Assembly: GCA_910592005.1 (NCBI GenBank)
Contig: CAJVPP010003049.1
Coordinates: 1 to 12,744, forward strand
Length of the DNA stretch: 12,744 nt
Direction of reading: 5' to 3'
Origin: Funneliformis mosseae
Lineage: Eukaryota > Glomeromycota > Glomeromycetes > Glomerales > Glomeraceae
Shown here: in pieces, positions 1-9,204 of the stretch
How positions within the stretch are numbered: the first letter of the stretch is position 1
How the letters are laid out: each line of letters opens with the position of its first letter
Notes under the pieces: generated by a model
What the model was told of the DNA's origin: nothing
The model's input: the letters and a program-made list of their open reading frames with translations, nothing else
The model's database searches: none
Made by a program: the position numbers and the translations under genes

Positions 1-1310
1 AAATAAAAAAAAAAAAATTTTTATGTTAAAAATTTTTTTATTGGCATTTATCTGAGGTACAAATGTTTTTGCACCGATCCATATTAGGTTAAATTTTCAT
101 AAATTTTATTATCTATTATTGAAAAATCTAAAGTTTGATAAGGATGATATATTTTTCTATGTTAGGTCAAAATCATTTGAGTTTATTTATGATAAAGTAT
201 CTGCATTTTATAATACTTTTTTTTTTATATTTCATTTTATAATTGTATTTTTATAAGATGAGTCTCCATCTTATTATCTGTTTATTTTCTATTAATTTTA
301 AATCAATATTTAATAATCATTGTAATGTTACATAATCAGTAATAATTATAAAATTCCAAAAATATAATATTTAAAATATTTTATCTTTTTTTTTTTCTGT
401 TATCTCCTTTTTAAAATAATACTGCTTCTAAATTAATCTATAAAGTATTAGTATAAAGGACAAAAGGTTTATTAAAATCTGAATATATAAGGATTAGTAC
501 TATTGTTAATTTTTCTTTTAACATATCAAATATTTTTTGCCGTTTATTATTCTATGTATAACTTTTTTCTTTTTCTGTTAGCTTATATAATAGAGCTAAT
601 ATTTTTGAAAAATCTTTATAAACCTTTGATAATAGGAGACTAATCCTAAAAAAGCTTTTAATTCAGTTAAATTTTTGGATTTAGAATAATTGACAACTTT
701 TTTGATTTTTGAAGGGTTAGATTATAATTTTTTTTTGTTGATCATATGTCTTTAGAAATGTTATTTCATTGATACAGAAGTGACATTTATTTGATTAATC
801 TTTTTAATATGATCAAAAACTGTAAGTGTTATAAGTACTTTTAAAATGTTTTTGAATAAATATTTAGATTATTCATATAAACTTTAATAAACTTTTATTT
901 TTTCTTCTGGAAAATAATATTCATTATCTTTTGAAAAGTAATAGAAGCATTACATAATCTAAATAATAACACAGTAAATTTGTATAAATCTTCATTAGTA
1001 ATGAAAACAGTTTTCTCTATATCTTCTGATTAAATTTTAATTTGACAAAATCCAGAAAATAAACTTAAAGAAGTAAACTAATCAGAACCTTTAAGTAAGT
1101 CTAATAATTTGTCTATTCATAGTAAAGGATAATTGTCTTTTTTTATTATGATATTAAATTTTTTATAATTAATACACATTCTCATTTATCTATTTTTCTT
1201 TTAAACTAGAACTATTGATGCAATCAGGTCAAGCTTATATGCATTAAAAAGCTCTTATCGAGACGATTTTAATGGTAGTATTTCCATCAAAATGTAATCA
1301 TTAGATTAAG
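1..1310 (-). pseudogene. Decayed Ty3/gypsy retrotransposon pol (reverse transcriptase - RNase H)
   Basis: Read on the minus strand, one frame from about 1290 down to about 840 follows the Ty3/gypsy reverse transcriptase in order: an IVLV strand (near 1215), MRMCINYKKFN (from 1185), KDNYPLL, IDKLLDLLKGSD, SGFCQIKI, SEDIEKTVFIT, LCNASITFQKIMN and, at 868-879, YMNN where the catalytic YMDD or YLDD box is expected. After a frameshift near 803 come the connection segment (NLTELKAFLGLVSYYQRFIK) and RNase H (DFNKPFVLYTNT, 444-479), then NADTLS at 190-207, the usual ADxLSR end of the RNase H region. At least seven in-frame stops and two or more frameshifts show that it is dead. No gag, protease, integrase or LTR is recognisable; anything downstream of RNase H would lie off the left edge or is eroded. 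The superfamily is secure; the exact clade is not. Confidence 0.9.
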
Positions 1311-1453
1311 AGTTATTTCATTTAACAATATATTTTGATTTTATATTATATCAAAAAAATTTTTATAATTATATACTTTGATATATTTTTTTTTAATTAA
1401 TAAATTAAACTGTATTGTTTTATGTCAAAAATATTTGTATAAAATTTTAATTA

Positions 1454-2869
1454 TCATTTTTCATTCTCAGTATAATCCTTTTCTTGATCCCATAACTCAT
1501 GATTTGGATTTCTAATCAATAAATCATCATCATCATCATCTAAAAAAATAATTTCACAGATAAGAATTTTATAAAAAAGATGCAAATATGATGTAATAAA
1601 TTTTATTCACCTTTTTCACGAGCTTGAGAATATTCTTCTTTTAAATGGTTTAACCATTCATTTTGAACTTTAACAACTTCTATACTATCTTCACATTGTA
1701 CATATTTTGATAACAACTCCCTATTCATTAAAAGAAAATGAGTTAACCTCACGACTTTGAAAAGAAAGGGAGATACAAAAGTAATATTTACCCGTTTAGA
1801 GTAAGAAAAGAATGACCCCATTTAAACTTTGATAATAACTCTTGAGCATATTCTTTGAACCCTATTAAAATAATTAATTATAAGAAAATAAATTTAAAAT
1901 CGGTTATTTAAATGATCAAGAGTAAATAGGTTATACCAGTTATGTAAAAGCAAGCAGCATATGCTTCAACACAATTCAATTTCCATGGGCGACCATAATT
2001 TACGGGATTTGTAGCTACTAAATATGGCACTATGTAAATAGAAATTTAACTTGATGACATTTTTATGTATGCGAAACGATCGAAAAAAAGGTAGACTTTA
2101 CATAATCGATCATTCCCAGTTTTCAATTTACTAAATGGAACATCGTCTAGTTTAGCCCAAGAACAATCAACAACAGCAATTCCATGTTCTTGTACAATTG
2201 CTCGATCTGCCGGTGAAACTGCCTGCTTTCCTTCCGGACTTAGAGTTAGTAGATAGTTAGTGTTAATTACCAAGATTAAAGGTAAAAGAGATAGAATAGA
2301 AAATCAAATTTAACTTTACCTTAATACAACCCCACGAAATCTGGTTGATATTTTTAATTCTTTTACTATATTTAATCTAACTAATTTTTTACCTGAACAT
2401 TTTTTTGGATCACAATGTCCAAAATCCTGTATAAATTAAAATTAAATAATAAAATACTAAGAAAACAAGAACCAAATATATAAAATAAAAACTTACCCAC
2501 ATACTCAGTGGCATTGGGATGTTACTACCTTTATTGTCATCAACCTTTTCTTTGATGTATGATGGATTGTTTACGTTAATAATCGATGCAATTAAAGAAA
2601 TTTAATTAAACTATTCATAATATTGGTAAAGAATCATGAAAAAAAACTTACGATTTGTGACTTCATAAAAACTTTCTTCGCTATGTTATAAAACCCAGTT
2701 ATGATTTCCCGTCATTTTGTCCATTAATAAAGAAAATACATTGAATTCTGTTTATCACACACCTTGTATATTCATTATTTATTGATGAAACATGTTCCTT
2801 ATACCGATTATGCATATTTTTTGACTTTTTGGAACCAAAGTTGCGTCCATTTCCTTTATTTTTACCCAT
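1454..2869 (-). CDS. TSR3: 18S rRNA aminocarboxypropyltransferase Tsr3
   Basis: Tsr3 transfers the 3-amino-3-carboxypropyl group of S-adenosylmethionine to N1-methylpseudouridine in 18S rRNA during late cytoplasmic 40S maturation. Nine exons: 2869-2763, 2680-2652, 2549-2497, 2426-2320, 2238-2102, 2029-1937, 1861-1792, 1720-1611 and 1539-1454. They join in frame to 263 residues, with every intron GT-AG and 70-102 bases long. The RLI-type N-terminal domain shows [17 protein letters not shown] (residues 62-78). The catalytic DUF367 domain shows SPADR (107-111), [16 protein letters not shown] (121-136), [20 protein letters not shown] (148-167) and FKWG (188-191). Residues 236-241 are six aspartates near the end, followed by a short acidic tail. 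The N-terminus is Lys/Asn-rich; exon 2 (29 bases) is the least certain exon but is the choice that keeps frame. If intron 8 is retained, the protein stops early at 1603-1605. MED22 lies 330 bases upstream on the same strand. Confidence 0.93.
1523..1539 (-). repeat. GAT trinucleotide run encoding a poly-aspartate tract
   Basis: Five consecutive GAT codons follow the two bases that complete the first aspartate codon across intron 8 of TSR3, giving six aspartates in a row. Short perfect trinucleotide runs like this commonly vary in length between strains. An acidic C-terminal tail is common in this family, so a change of a codon or two would probably be tolerated. Confidence 0.85.
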
Positions 2870-2904
2870 TTATAAATGTAATTATAAAAAGGTATAAGAA
2901 AATT

Positions 2905-3051
2905 CTGACTGTCTATGGTGGGATGGCTCAAAGCCGCGGCCTGATCATAGGGACTACCCAGCGTAATCACAAAAATGTCACGAAATGGCCGGCATTAAAG
3001 TTTCCGGCAGAATCAACCCGTGACTATGTCAAGCTGGTCAAAAAATAAACG
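2905..3051. other. GC-rich island of unknown nature between TSR3 and MED22
   Basis: By hand count 71 of 147 bases are G or C (48 percent), with eight CpG sites, in DNA that is otherwise mostly 10-30 percent GC. On the plus strand a 41-residue basic reading frame runs from an ATG at 2923 to a stop at 3046-3048, with G/C-ending codons unlike those of the neighbouring genes; it starts MAQSRGLIIGTTQ and ends RDYVKLVKK. I do not recognise this peptide. The island begins 36 bases upstream of the TSR3 start codon, so it could instead be promoter DNA. It contains the palindrome GCCGCGGC and a small potential hairpin (GCCGG and CCGGC with an 11-base loop). It matches no tRNA, snRNA, 5S or SRP RNA that I know. 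It may be a foreign fragment, a structured RNA, a regulatory block or a small gene. Confidence 0.5.
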
Positions 3052-3199
3052 TCTTTTCAAATCGAGAACATATGGGGCATTGCAATATAAAAGAGGAAAT
3101 CAAAACGTGTTTTTTAGGAGGTATAAATATATTATATTCATTTGATATTTATTTAAAAACTGATTCTATATATAAAATTATTTATGATCAATTATACAG

Positions 3200-3986
3200 T
3201 TATATATCTTCCATTTTTATATTGGTTTCAAAGATACTAGATAAATTTTTTTTATTTAAACTACCATTTGCACCATTTGGTTGACCCCCACCTAAAACGC
3301 TTTCCATTTCCCAAATAGCATCACTAATAACATCGTTTAATTGTAAAATTTTTGATTTTATTTTTAACGTTCTAGCATTGAGTGCTTTTCTACGATCTTC
3401 ATGTAATTTCATTAGTGTTTGTGTATCATTTAACAAAAGGGTCGTTTTTAAATCATGTGTCATTGTTAAAAGTGATTCGCAAGATCGTACCTAATTTAAA
3501 AGTTCATTTTCGTTGAATCAAAAATTTTATTAAAAAAAAAAATAAAATAAAAAAGTGAAGGAATTGAACATACCAAACTTGCAGCTCTTAACTCGACAAG
3601 GAAACCATCCAAAGCATTTCTATATTTATCTTTATCAACGGACTTAACAATTCAAAGGAAAAAGAAACGCGTTAAAACTTCAATTAACTACAATAACAAC
3701 AATAATAAATATCAATAAGATAGTATACCCTATCTTCAGATCTGCCAGGCATTCTAACCATTTCATGAAAGCCAGGACTTTTAACAATATCGCGAAAACT
3801 CGTCACAATTAATTCAATTTCATTATCTAATTTTTTATTTTGATCTTCTTCCACACTAGATAAAAAGGCATTTTGTGAAGCTAAGGTTGTTGTTGTACCT
3901 CCTGCTGTTGCTTGACTTGCATTTAAGGATAAGGCTGATGTTATGGGTGCATCTGTCATAAACCTTGAAGGTCCTTGTCTTTGCAT
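3200..3986 (-). CDS. MED22: Mediator complex subunit 22 (Srb6 family)
   Basis: Med22 pairs with Med11 in the head module of Mediator, which contacts RNA polymerase II at promoters in the nucleus. Three exons, 3986-3729, 3642-3574 and 3490-3200, join with phase-0 GT-AG introns of 86 and 83 bases to give 205 residues. After a roughly 45-residue Ser/Thr/Ala/Gln-rich leader, the conserved helices follow: EEDQNKKLDNEIELIVTSF (about 46-64), then FLVELRAASLVRSCESLLTM (across intron 2), THDLKTTLLLNDTQTLMKLH and SKILQLNDVISDAIWEMESV. This order, including the LNDT turn, matches the Med22 core across eukaryotes. The C-terminus is a short Gly/Asn/Ser-rich tail. A possible AATAAA polyadenylation signal lies about 50 bases past the stop (3148-3153), although such hexamers are common by chance here. 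The leader offers in-frame alternative starts such as Met10, so its exact start is less sure than its core. Confidence 0.92.
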
Positions 3987-5246
3987 TTTGAAGCGAAAAC
4001 CAAATTTTTGTTTTTAAGGAAATCTGCTATTTATATAAAAAGATATTCCAGTTAAATTATCCGGGGGTGATCGACTAGCCTAAAATGTTAATAACGTATT
4101 CCTCCGAAAATAAACAACTCAAAAATTATTTAATATTCGATCTAAGTGTATTTATATTATTGATCAAAATTTATCTTAAATATAGTCAAAATAAATAAAA
4201 AAAGCTATATTATGATTATTACTAACATAATTACTGCTAAAACCATCATCATTATCATTTTAACTCTGATTCTATAATTTAATCTGTTTAATTTTGTTTT
4301 ATAAATTAATGTTAAATAATTAATATTATTTATTAATCAAATCTAAAGAAAATAATTTTAAAAACAAAAATTTTAATTTTACTATCCTTAAATGATAAGT
4401 ATAAAATGTTTATAAAATATTATAAAAAAATTAATATAGTTTGGATCATAAAAAATGAAATCATAAAATAAAATTTAATTTGTTAGATTCATCTTATAAA
4501 ACTATAAATAATTATATTTTTATATTTCTGAGATTAATAATAGTAAGATATATAAGTTTAAAATTTTAACTTTTTTTTATAATAATTTATCATATATTTA
4601 TCTTTAAAATATCACTGATTAATTACATTTTTTTGAATTTTATTTAAAAATATCATAAAATTTATTATAAAATATTTAATTTTAAATAAGTTATTTTAAA
4701 AATATTTAAAAAGATTACAAATAATTTTAATTATTAAATAAAATTGCAAACAAATTTGCATATAATATGCTTGAAGAAATAATAACTTAATTAAAGTAGA
4801 TATAATTTGTTAAAATTATTAAAAGATATTTTATTAATAAATTTAATTTTAATTTTAAACTATTATGATAGTTGCTATTAAAAATATATCTAATTATTGG
4901 ATTTTTATTAATCAAAAAGGTTTAAAAGTCAAAAAAAATTAGTTATTTATTTTAAAAATCATAAATTTCTTATTAAATAATTCTTAAATACAAACTTTTA
5001 TAAAATATATATTTATATTCTTTTAATAAATTTCTTTAAGTTTAAAAATTGCTTTTTATTATCAATTATATATATAATTAAAAATTTTTTCTTAAATTTT
5101 ATAATTTATATATCTATTTAATAAATGATTTATAATTTTTTAAAAGATTTATTTAAAGCATATCTATTTATCTATAGCATTATATAAAAAATTTATTTTA
5201 TATAATTATAACATTTACATTTATAAATGATTATCATACTATATCT
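3987..5246. other. Intergenic: MED22 upstream region and AT desert
   Basis: About 150 bases directly upstream of MED22 (3987-4140) are less AT-rich and contain a GC-rich patch (tccgggggtgatcgactagcc, near 4060-4080). They probably hold the MED22 promoter and 5' untranslated region. From about 4140 to 5230 the DNA is nearly pure A and T: the line 4561-4620 has 6 G/C in 60 bases. I found no coding frame, recognisable element or structured RNA there. The right end is the MED1 3' untranslated region, with a possible AATAAA signal at 5192-5197, about 50 bases past the MED1 stop. Confidence 0.6.
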
Positions 5247-8200
5247 CTAAAATGAATTATTGATTTTTGATGCATTTTTTGTAAAACCCCTCTTGAAACC
5301 ATTATCCTCAACAAATTGGAATTATTGGTCATGATTCCATTTTGTATTAATCAAAAAACTTTAATAATATAAAAATAAATTTTCATTAATTATTAAATAT
5401 AAAAAAATAAATAATAAAATATAGATATATTTCGAAGCAATACTTACAAAATCTGAAACTTCAACTTCATCAATCATCATTTTCTCTTCGGGTTTTGATA
5501 AATTTTTTAATATCCAATTAATTGTCATTGGAATATCTTGACACATGCTTAGTACTCTACTTAAATTCTCATCATTCAAATTGTATATACTAATATCTCC
5601 AAAACCAGTTATATGAGAAACAACGTATATTTGTGAATATGGTAGCAAAATGGTAATGTGTAAATGAATAGTAGTTTGTGATTTTGCCATTTTTTGAGGT
5701 AATTGAATACTTAATGTTAATCCATTGGGTGGATTATCTGTTTGAACTTTTACATGTACTTTTGCTAAATTTTTAGAACAAGTTTAAAAGATGACAATTT
5801 CAACGAAAGTTCTATAAATGGTTTACTTTATCAACAACTAACCTTCTATGTCCAGAGAGTTCTCTTTCAAATCATGGTCATATTTGGATTTTTTTGTTAT
5901 TGTTATTTGTTTATATGTGGAAGAATTGAAACAGCTTTGGTAGAGTGTATTAAAGATAAGCTGTTGTCGTAACGTCTAACATGAAATTTATATTAATTTC
6001 AAATATTTTAATGATGTAATAGTTAATTAATATAAAACACTACCTTAATGAACCCAGGAAGTTGAGATGGATGAGAAAATGGAATACGATCAATCCTTCT
6101 TGCATTCGTATTACACATATTGTCTGAACTAAATATCTGATGATATGGCGAATCATCGAATTTCTATAATTCATAATTTTAATAAAATGAGAAATTTAAT
6201 CTATAAATTATACCCAAGAAAAAGCTCACCTTTTCCCATTGATGGACTATCTTTGAGGCTTGGGCTGAAGAACTTTGATTTACAGGAGGAATAATGCCTT
6301 CTATCTGACAATTAAATAAAAGAAATTAGACAAGTTGACATTTACTCTCAAAATAAAATAAGTGGTAGATAAAATAATTTACCAACAGTTGCTCCAACGA
6401 TAAAGCTTGAGGATCTTTCTTTTGAAACGCACTGCTAATAAAAAATCCTGTTAACACAATAATAAAATTATTAGATAAATTAATCAATCAAATAAAAATT
6501 AAATTGAATTAGATTTATTACCTCTGACTGCAACACCAGCCAAATTTCCAATTGCTCTAGCCACGTTGTCAGAAACATAAACTGGTGGATCAAGCCAAGC
6601 GACGAATTCTATAGGTGCGACGGGAGCAGAAGCGACTTTAGTTGGGTCTAAAAACTTCAACTGAGTTCCATTTGGGAATAGCGAAAATGGATTCTGCATG
6701 ATATAACTATATAAATTCTACATTAGAACTTTATTAAGTTTTACTATAAGTAAATTTGCTAATAGAACTTACTTTAAGTCGATTTCTTCATTTGTGATAT
6801 CAAGCAAATATTGGCTTCTATCAGATGGCAAAAAAACGCGGTTGTCTCGAGACTTTTCCATAGTGATCCACATACGATTAAGGTATCGAAATGATCCATG
6901 TGTTCCACCTAAAAATCATTAATTTATTTAAATAAATTAAATCATAATTGAAGTTATCTATAACTTTTATGTACCTTGATTGATAATATCTTTGACAATG
7001 TTCCAATCTATTTCAATAATTCGATATTTAGGAGCCCAGTATGCGATGGAAGGGCCGACTCTCTCAAAATGAAATAAAGGTATTCCATGACCTTCGGTTA
7101 ATATTTTGGGGATATCTCCAATAGTAATATCACTAATAACAAAACGATCATTTGGTCTCACATTTGATAACGAGTAAATAAATGATAGGAAAATTTGAAA
7201 ACAATAAACTTACGATTCCTTTTCATAAATTGCTTTTAAATCATTGCTTATACATTTTATGCAAAGAAAACAATCAACAGGAGTATTTGATTTGGAAATC
7301 ATATCCAATGTCGCTAAAGTTTCAAGATTTTTCTTGAAGAGATTAAATTGTTTGAAATTGCTAGGAAAAAAAAAAATTTAAAATATAAATAAGTAAATAA
7401 TATAAAAACTTGTTAATAGAAATTGATATACCTCAATTGCTGAGTCAGTAAATTATCAATCTAATTTTAAATAAATATTACAGATAAAGATAATTTTAAC
7501 TTGTATTCTACAAATTTTTTGAATGAATATATTAAATATATAAATACATACATGATACATACATTATCATCTTTAGCAGCAGTCGTATAGTCAACACTAA
7601 TTTTAATTATTCGATTCGAGGTTTCGTCATAATTAATCTGCAATAAAAGAAATCCAATTCGAATCATCGAAACTTCATAAGGTAACACGCATAAAGACAA
7701 ATTAAATACGACTTACATCCAACACTATAATAGATCCACTCATTGATAGTGTTGAATCAATCCCATGTTTTTCAATATCATATATTATTTGAAGACTTCA
7801 TATAACGAAATATAAATGAGAATTCAATGTATGTACTAACTACAAAGATTAAGAGCACAAATCACGTACCCAAGCTGTTTTCCAAAACTTTCGGTCTGTT
7901 TTATAATAAATTTAAATGCTGTCGCATTATCTTGACACGCATCTAAAGCCAAGCTTTTACATATCTTGATATTATCTCTTACTTCAGATAGTGATTCAAG
8001 ACGTTCTGTTTCTTCCTTTTAATTAATCAAAAATAAATTTTAATTTAATCAACAAAAGAATTAGCTCTTTTAGCTAATAAATAAAGATAATTTACTTTGA
8101 GTTGATTAATGTGGTTTTTTAACAAACTTTCTGTACCGTGTTGAAGCTGAGGAACTCCGCTCAATGTATTATTTTTAAATTTAGTAATAATATCTCGCAT

Positions 8201-8487
8201 AACCGCTATTTTTTGTGAAATTTCTGTAGGTAATTCACTCAAGTTTACTGGTCCAAGTGGATGTACAACTATTAGACAAAAGAGGGCTCAATAAAAATAT
8301 TATTAAAAATATAGTATTAAAGTAATAAGAATAAATTGGTACCATTCGGAACAGCAATATTTGTCTGTGGCTGATCCGCTTGCCCCTGCCGAGGAAAATT
8401 AATTTTCCATTGTTCTTGAGCGTTTTTAACTAAACTTTGTAAATCACGAACTAACGAATGTATTGATTTGGAATCTGTTTCAGTCAT
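5247..8487 (-). CDS. MED1: Mediator complex subunit 1, fungal short form
   Basis: Med1 belongs to the Mediator middle module and relays signals from DNA-bound activators to RNA polymerase II. Sixteen exons: 8487-8343, 8268-8096, 8015-7870, 7795-7717, 7637-7563, 7460-7432, 7360-7214, 7156-6975, 6908-6773, 6706-6522, 6447-6383, 6304-6230, 6163-6044, 5975-5843, 5764-5448 and 5306-5247. All 15 introns are GT-AG (57-141 bases), and the frame stays open for 688 residues. A helical N-terminus (about 60-135) precedes the Med1 domain, which shows SMSGSIIVLD (exon 4), GHGIPLFHF (exon 8), FVAWLDPPVYVSDNVARAIG (405-424), IPFSHPSQLPGFIK then TLRQQLIFNTLYQSC (506-534), and CQDIPMTINWILKNL (638-652). The long disordered tail of animal MED1, with its receptor-binding motifs, is absent, as is usual in fungi. 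Least certain are the 29-base exon 6 and the last exon, which adds 19 residues after a 141-base intron. Confidence 0.93.
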
Positions 8488-8537
8488 GATAAATTAGATG
8501 ATAATTTCATCAAACGAAAAATTTTAAATCTAATTTT

Positions 8538-8553
8538 GAATGTTCTCGAGAAC
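8538..8553. promoter_or_regulatory. Possible heat-shock-type element upstream of MED1
   Basis: About 55 bases upstream of the MED1 ATG lies the perfect 12-base palindrome GTTCTCGAGAAC (8542-8553), preceded by GAA at 8538-8540. GAA, two bases, then TTC is the inverted GAAnnTTC pairing used by heat shock factors, although the third unit is imperfect. The sequence shows only the palindrome; its function is an inference. Confidence 0.25.
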
Positions 8554-8904
8554 AAATTAGTCCAATAATAGGTTATTCCGAATTCTACCAATAAGTGGCT
8601 AGGTTATAAACTTTAGGTATTGTTTGAAATTATTTATACTATAAAATGATTGCTTAGTAACGGTTATTATGTTATTATATTAGATTTAGTTATTTGATAC
8701 TAAGAAGATATTTTTATCTGGAATTCATTTCTATAATCTTTTTTTTTTTATATTTAATGATATCTAAATTATCTCTATTACTAAAAAGATGGTTTTATAT
8801 ATATCAGTAATATTATATTTAACGTTAAAAAAAATCTTAATTAAGTAAAGAAATAGTTTCAAAAATTATAGTAGTGGTATAATATATTACAATATACCAC
8901 TTGG

Positions 8905-9204
8905 TCTAGATTATAGAAGTATAGAGATATAGTTAGATTATAAAGGTATGGTAAGGTTAAAGAGGTATTATATATATAGTTAGATTATAGAGTTTCGGTT
9001 ATAGAAGTATATTTAAATTATAGAAGAATATCTATAATCTAATTGGATTGGTTTAACTTATTTATATTAAAATAATTTAATTATTTTTTTAGAGACTTTA
9101 TTCTATTAACTTTTTCTGTTTTGATATAATTTAACTATACTGATTTGGCCTAAATATACCTGTTTTGATATAATCTAACTGTACAGATTTTACCTGTTTT
9201 TCTC
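8905..9204. repeat. Cluster of degenerate direct and inverted short repeats
   Basis: The left half carries AGTTAGATTATA at 8931-8942 and 8978-8989, related copies at 8905-8916 and 9012-9023, and the 13-mer TTATAGAAGTATA at 8911-8923 and 8999-9011 (88 bases apart). The right half carries the reverse complement TATAATCTAACT at 9169-9180, a one-base variant at 9125-9136 and a partial copy at 9033-9042. It also has a tandem unit starting CTGTTTTGATATAAT at 9116 and 9160 (period 44) and a truncated third start at 9194. So similar units sit head to head. This could be an old miniature inverted-repeat element, a decayed minisatellite, or a remnant of a long terminal repeat. Confidence 0.6.

Noticed and set aside
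2581..2620. Acceptor at about 2611 for TSR3 exon 3
   Set aside because: It gives an immediate in-frame TAA. The acceptor ending at 2550 keeps the phase set by exon 2.
2764..2904. Upstream part of the plus-strand frame that runs into the GC-rich island
   Set aside because: It is antisense to TSR3 exon 1 and its upstream AT-rich leader, has no protein-like composition, and is probably only accidentally open. Only the portion from 2923 stands out.
2779..2970. Minus-strand frame covering TSR3 exon 1 and the island
   Set aside because: It reads TSR3 exon 1 in a different frame. The [10 protein letters not shown] frame joins to the family hallmarks, so this one is a shadow.
3072..3284. Plus-strand frame of 70 codons antisense to the MED22 3' end
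   Set aside because: It is hydrophobic AT-driven sequence, overlaps the conserved last exon of MED22, and has no recognisable motif.
4140..5230. A hidden gene in the AT desert between MED22 and MED1
   Set aside because: Stops are dense in all frames, and I saw no conserved residue pattern and no splice-linked segments on either strand.
6499..6699. Possible separate gene starting MQNPFSLFP
   Set aside because: The apparent start Met is residue 374 of MED1. Acceptor use at 6708-6707 restores frame with exon 9, whereas using the nearer CAG would not.
7467..7700. Possible independent small gene starting at a Met near 7700
   Set aside because: The frame is MED1 exon 5 extended at both ends into introns 4 and 5. 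The flanking GT and AG sites and the in-frame joins make it an internal exon.
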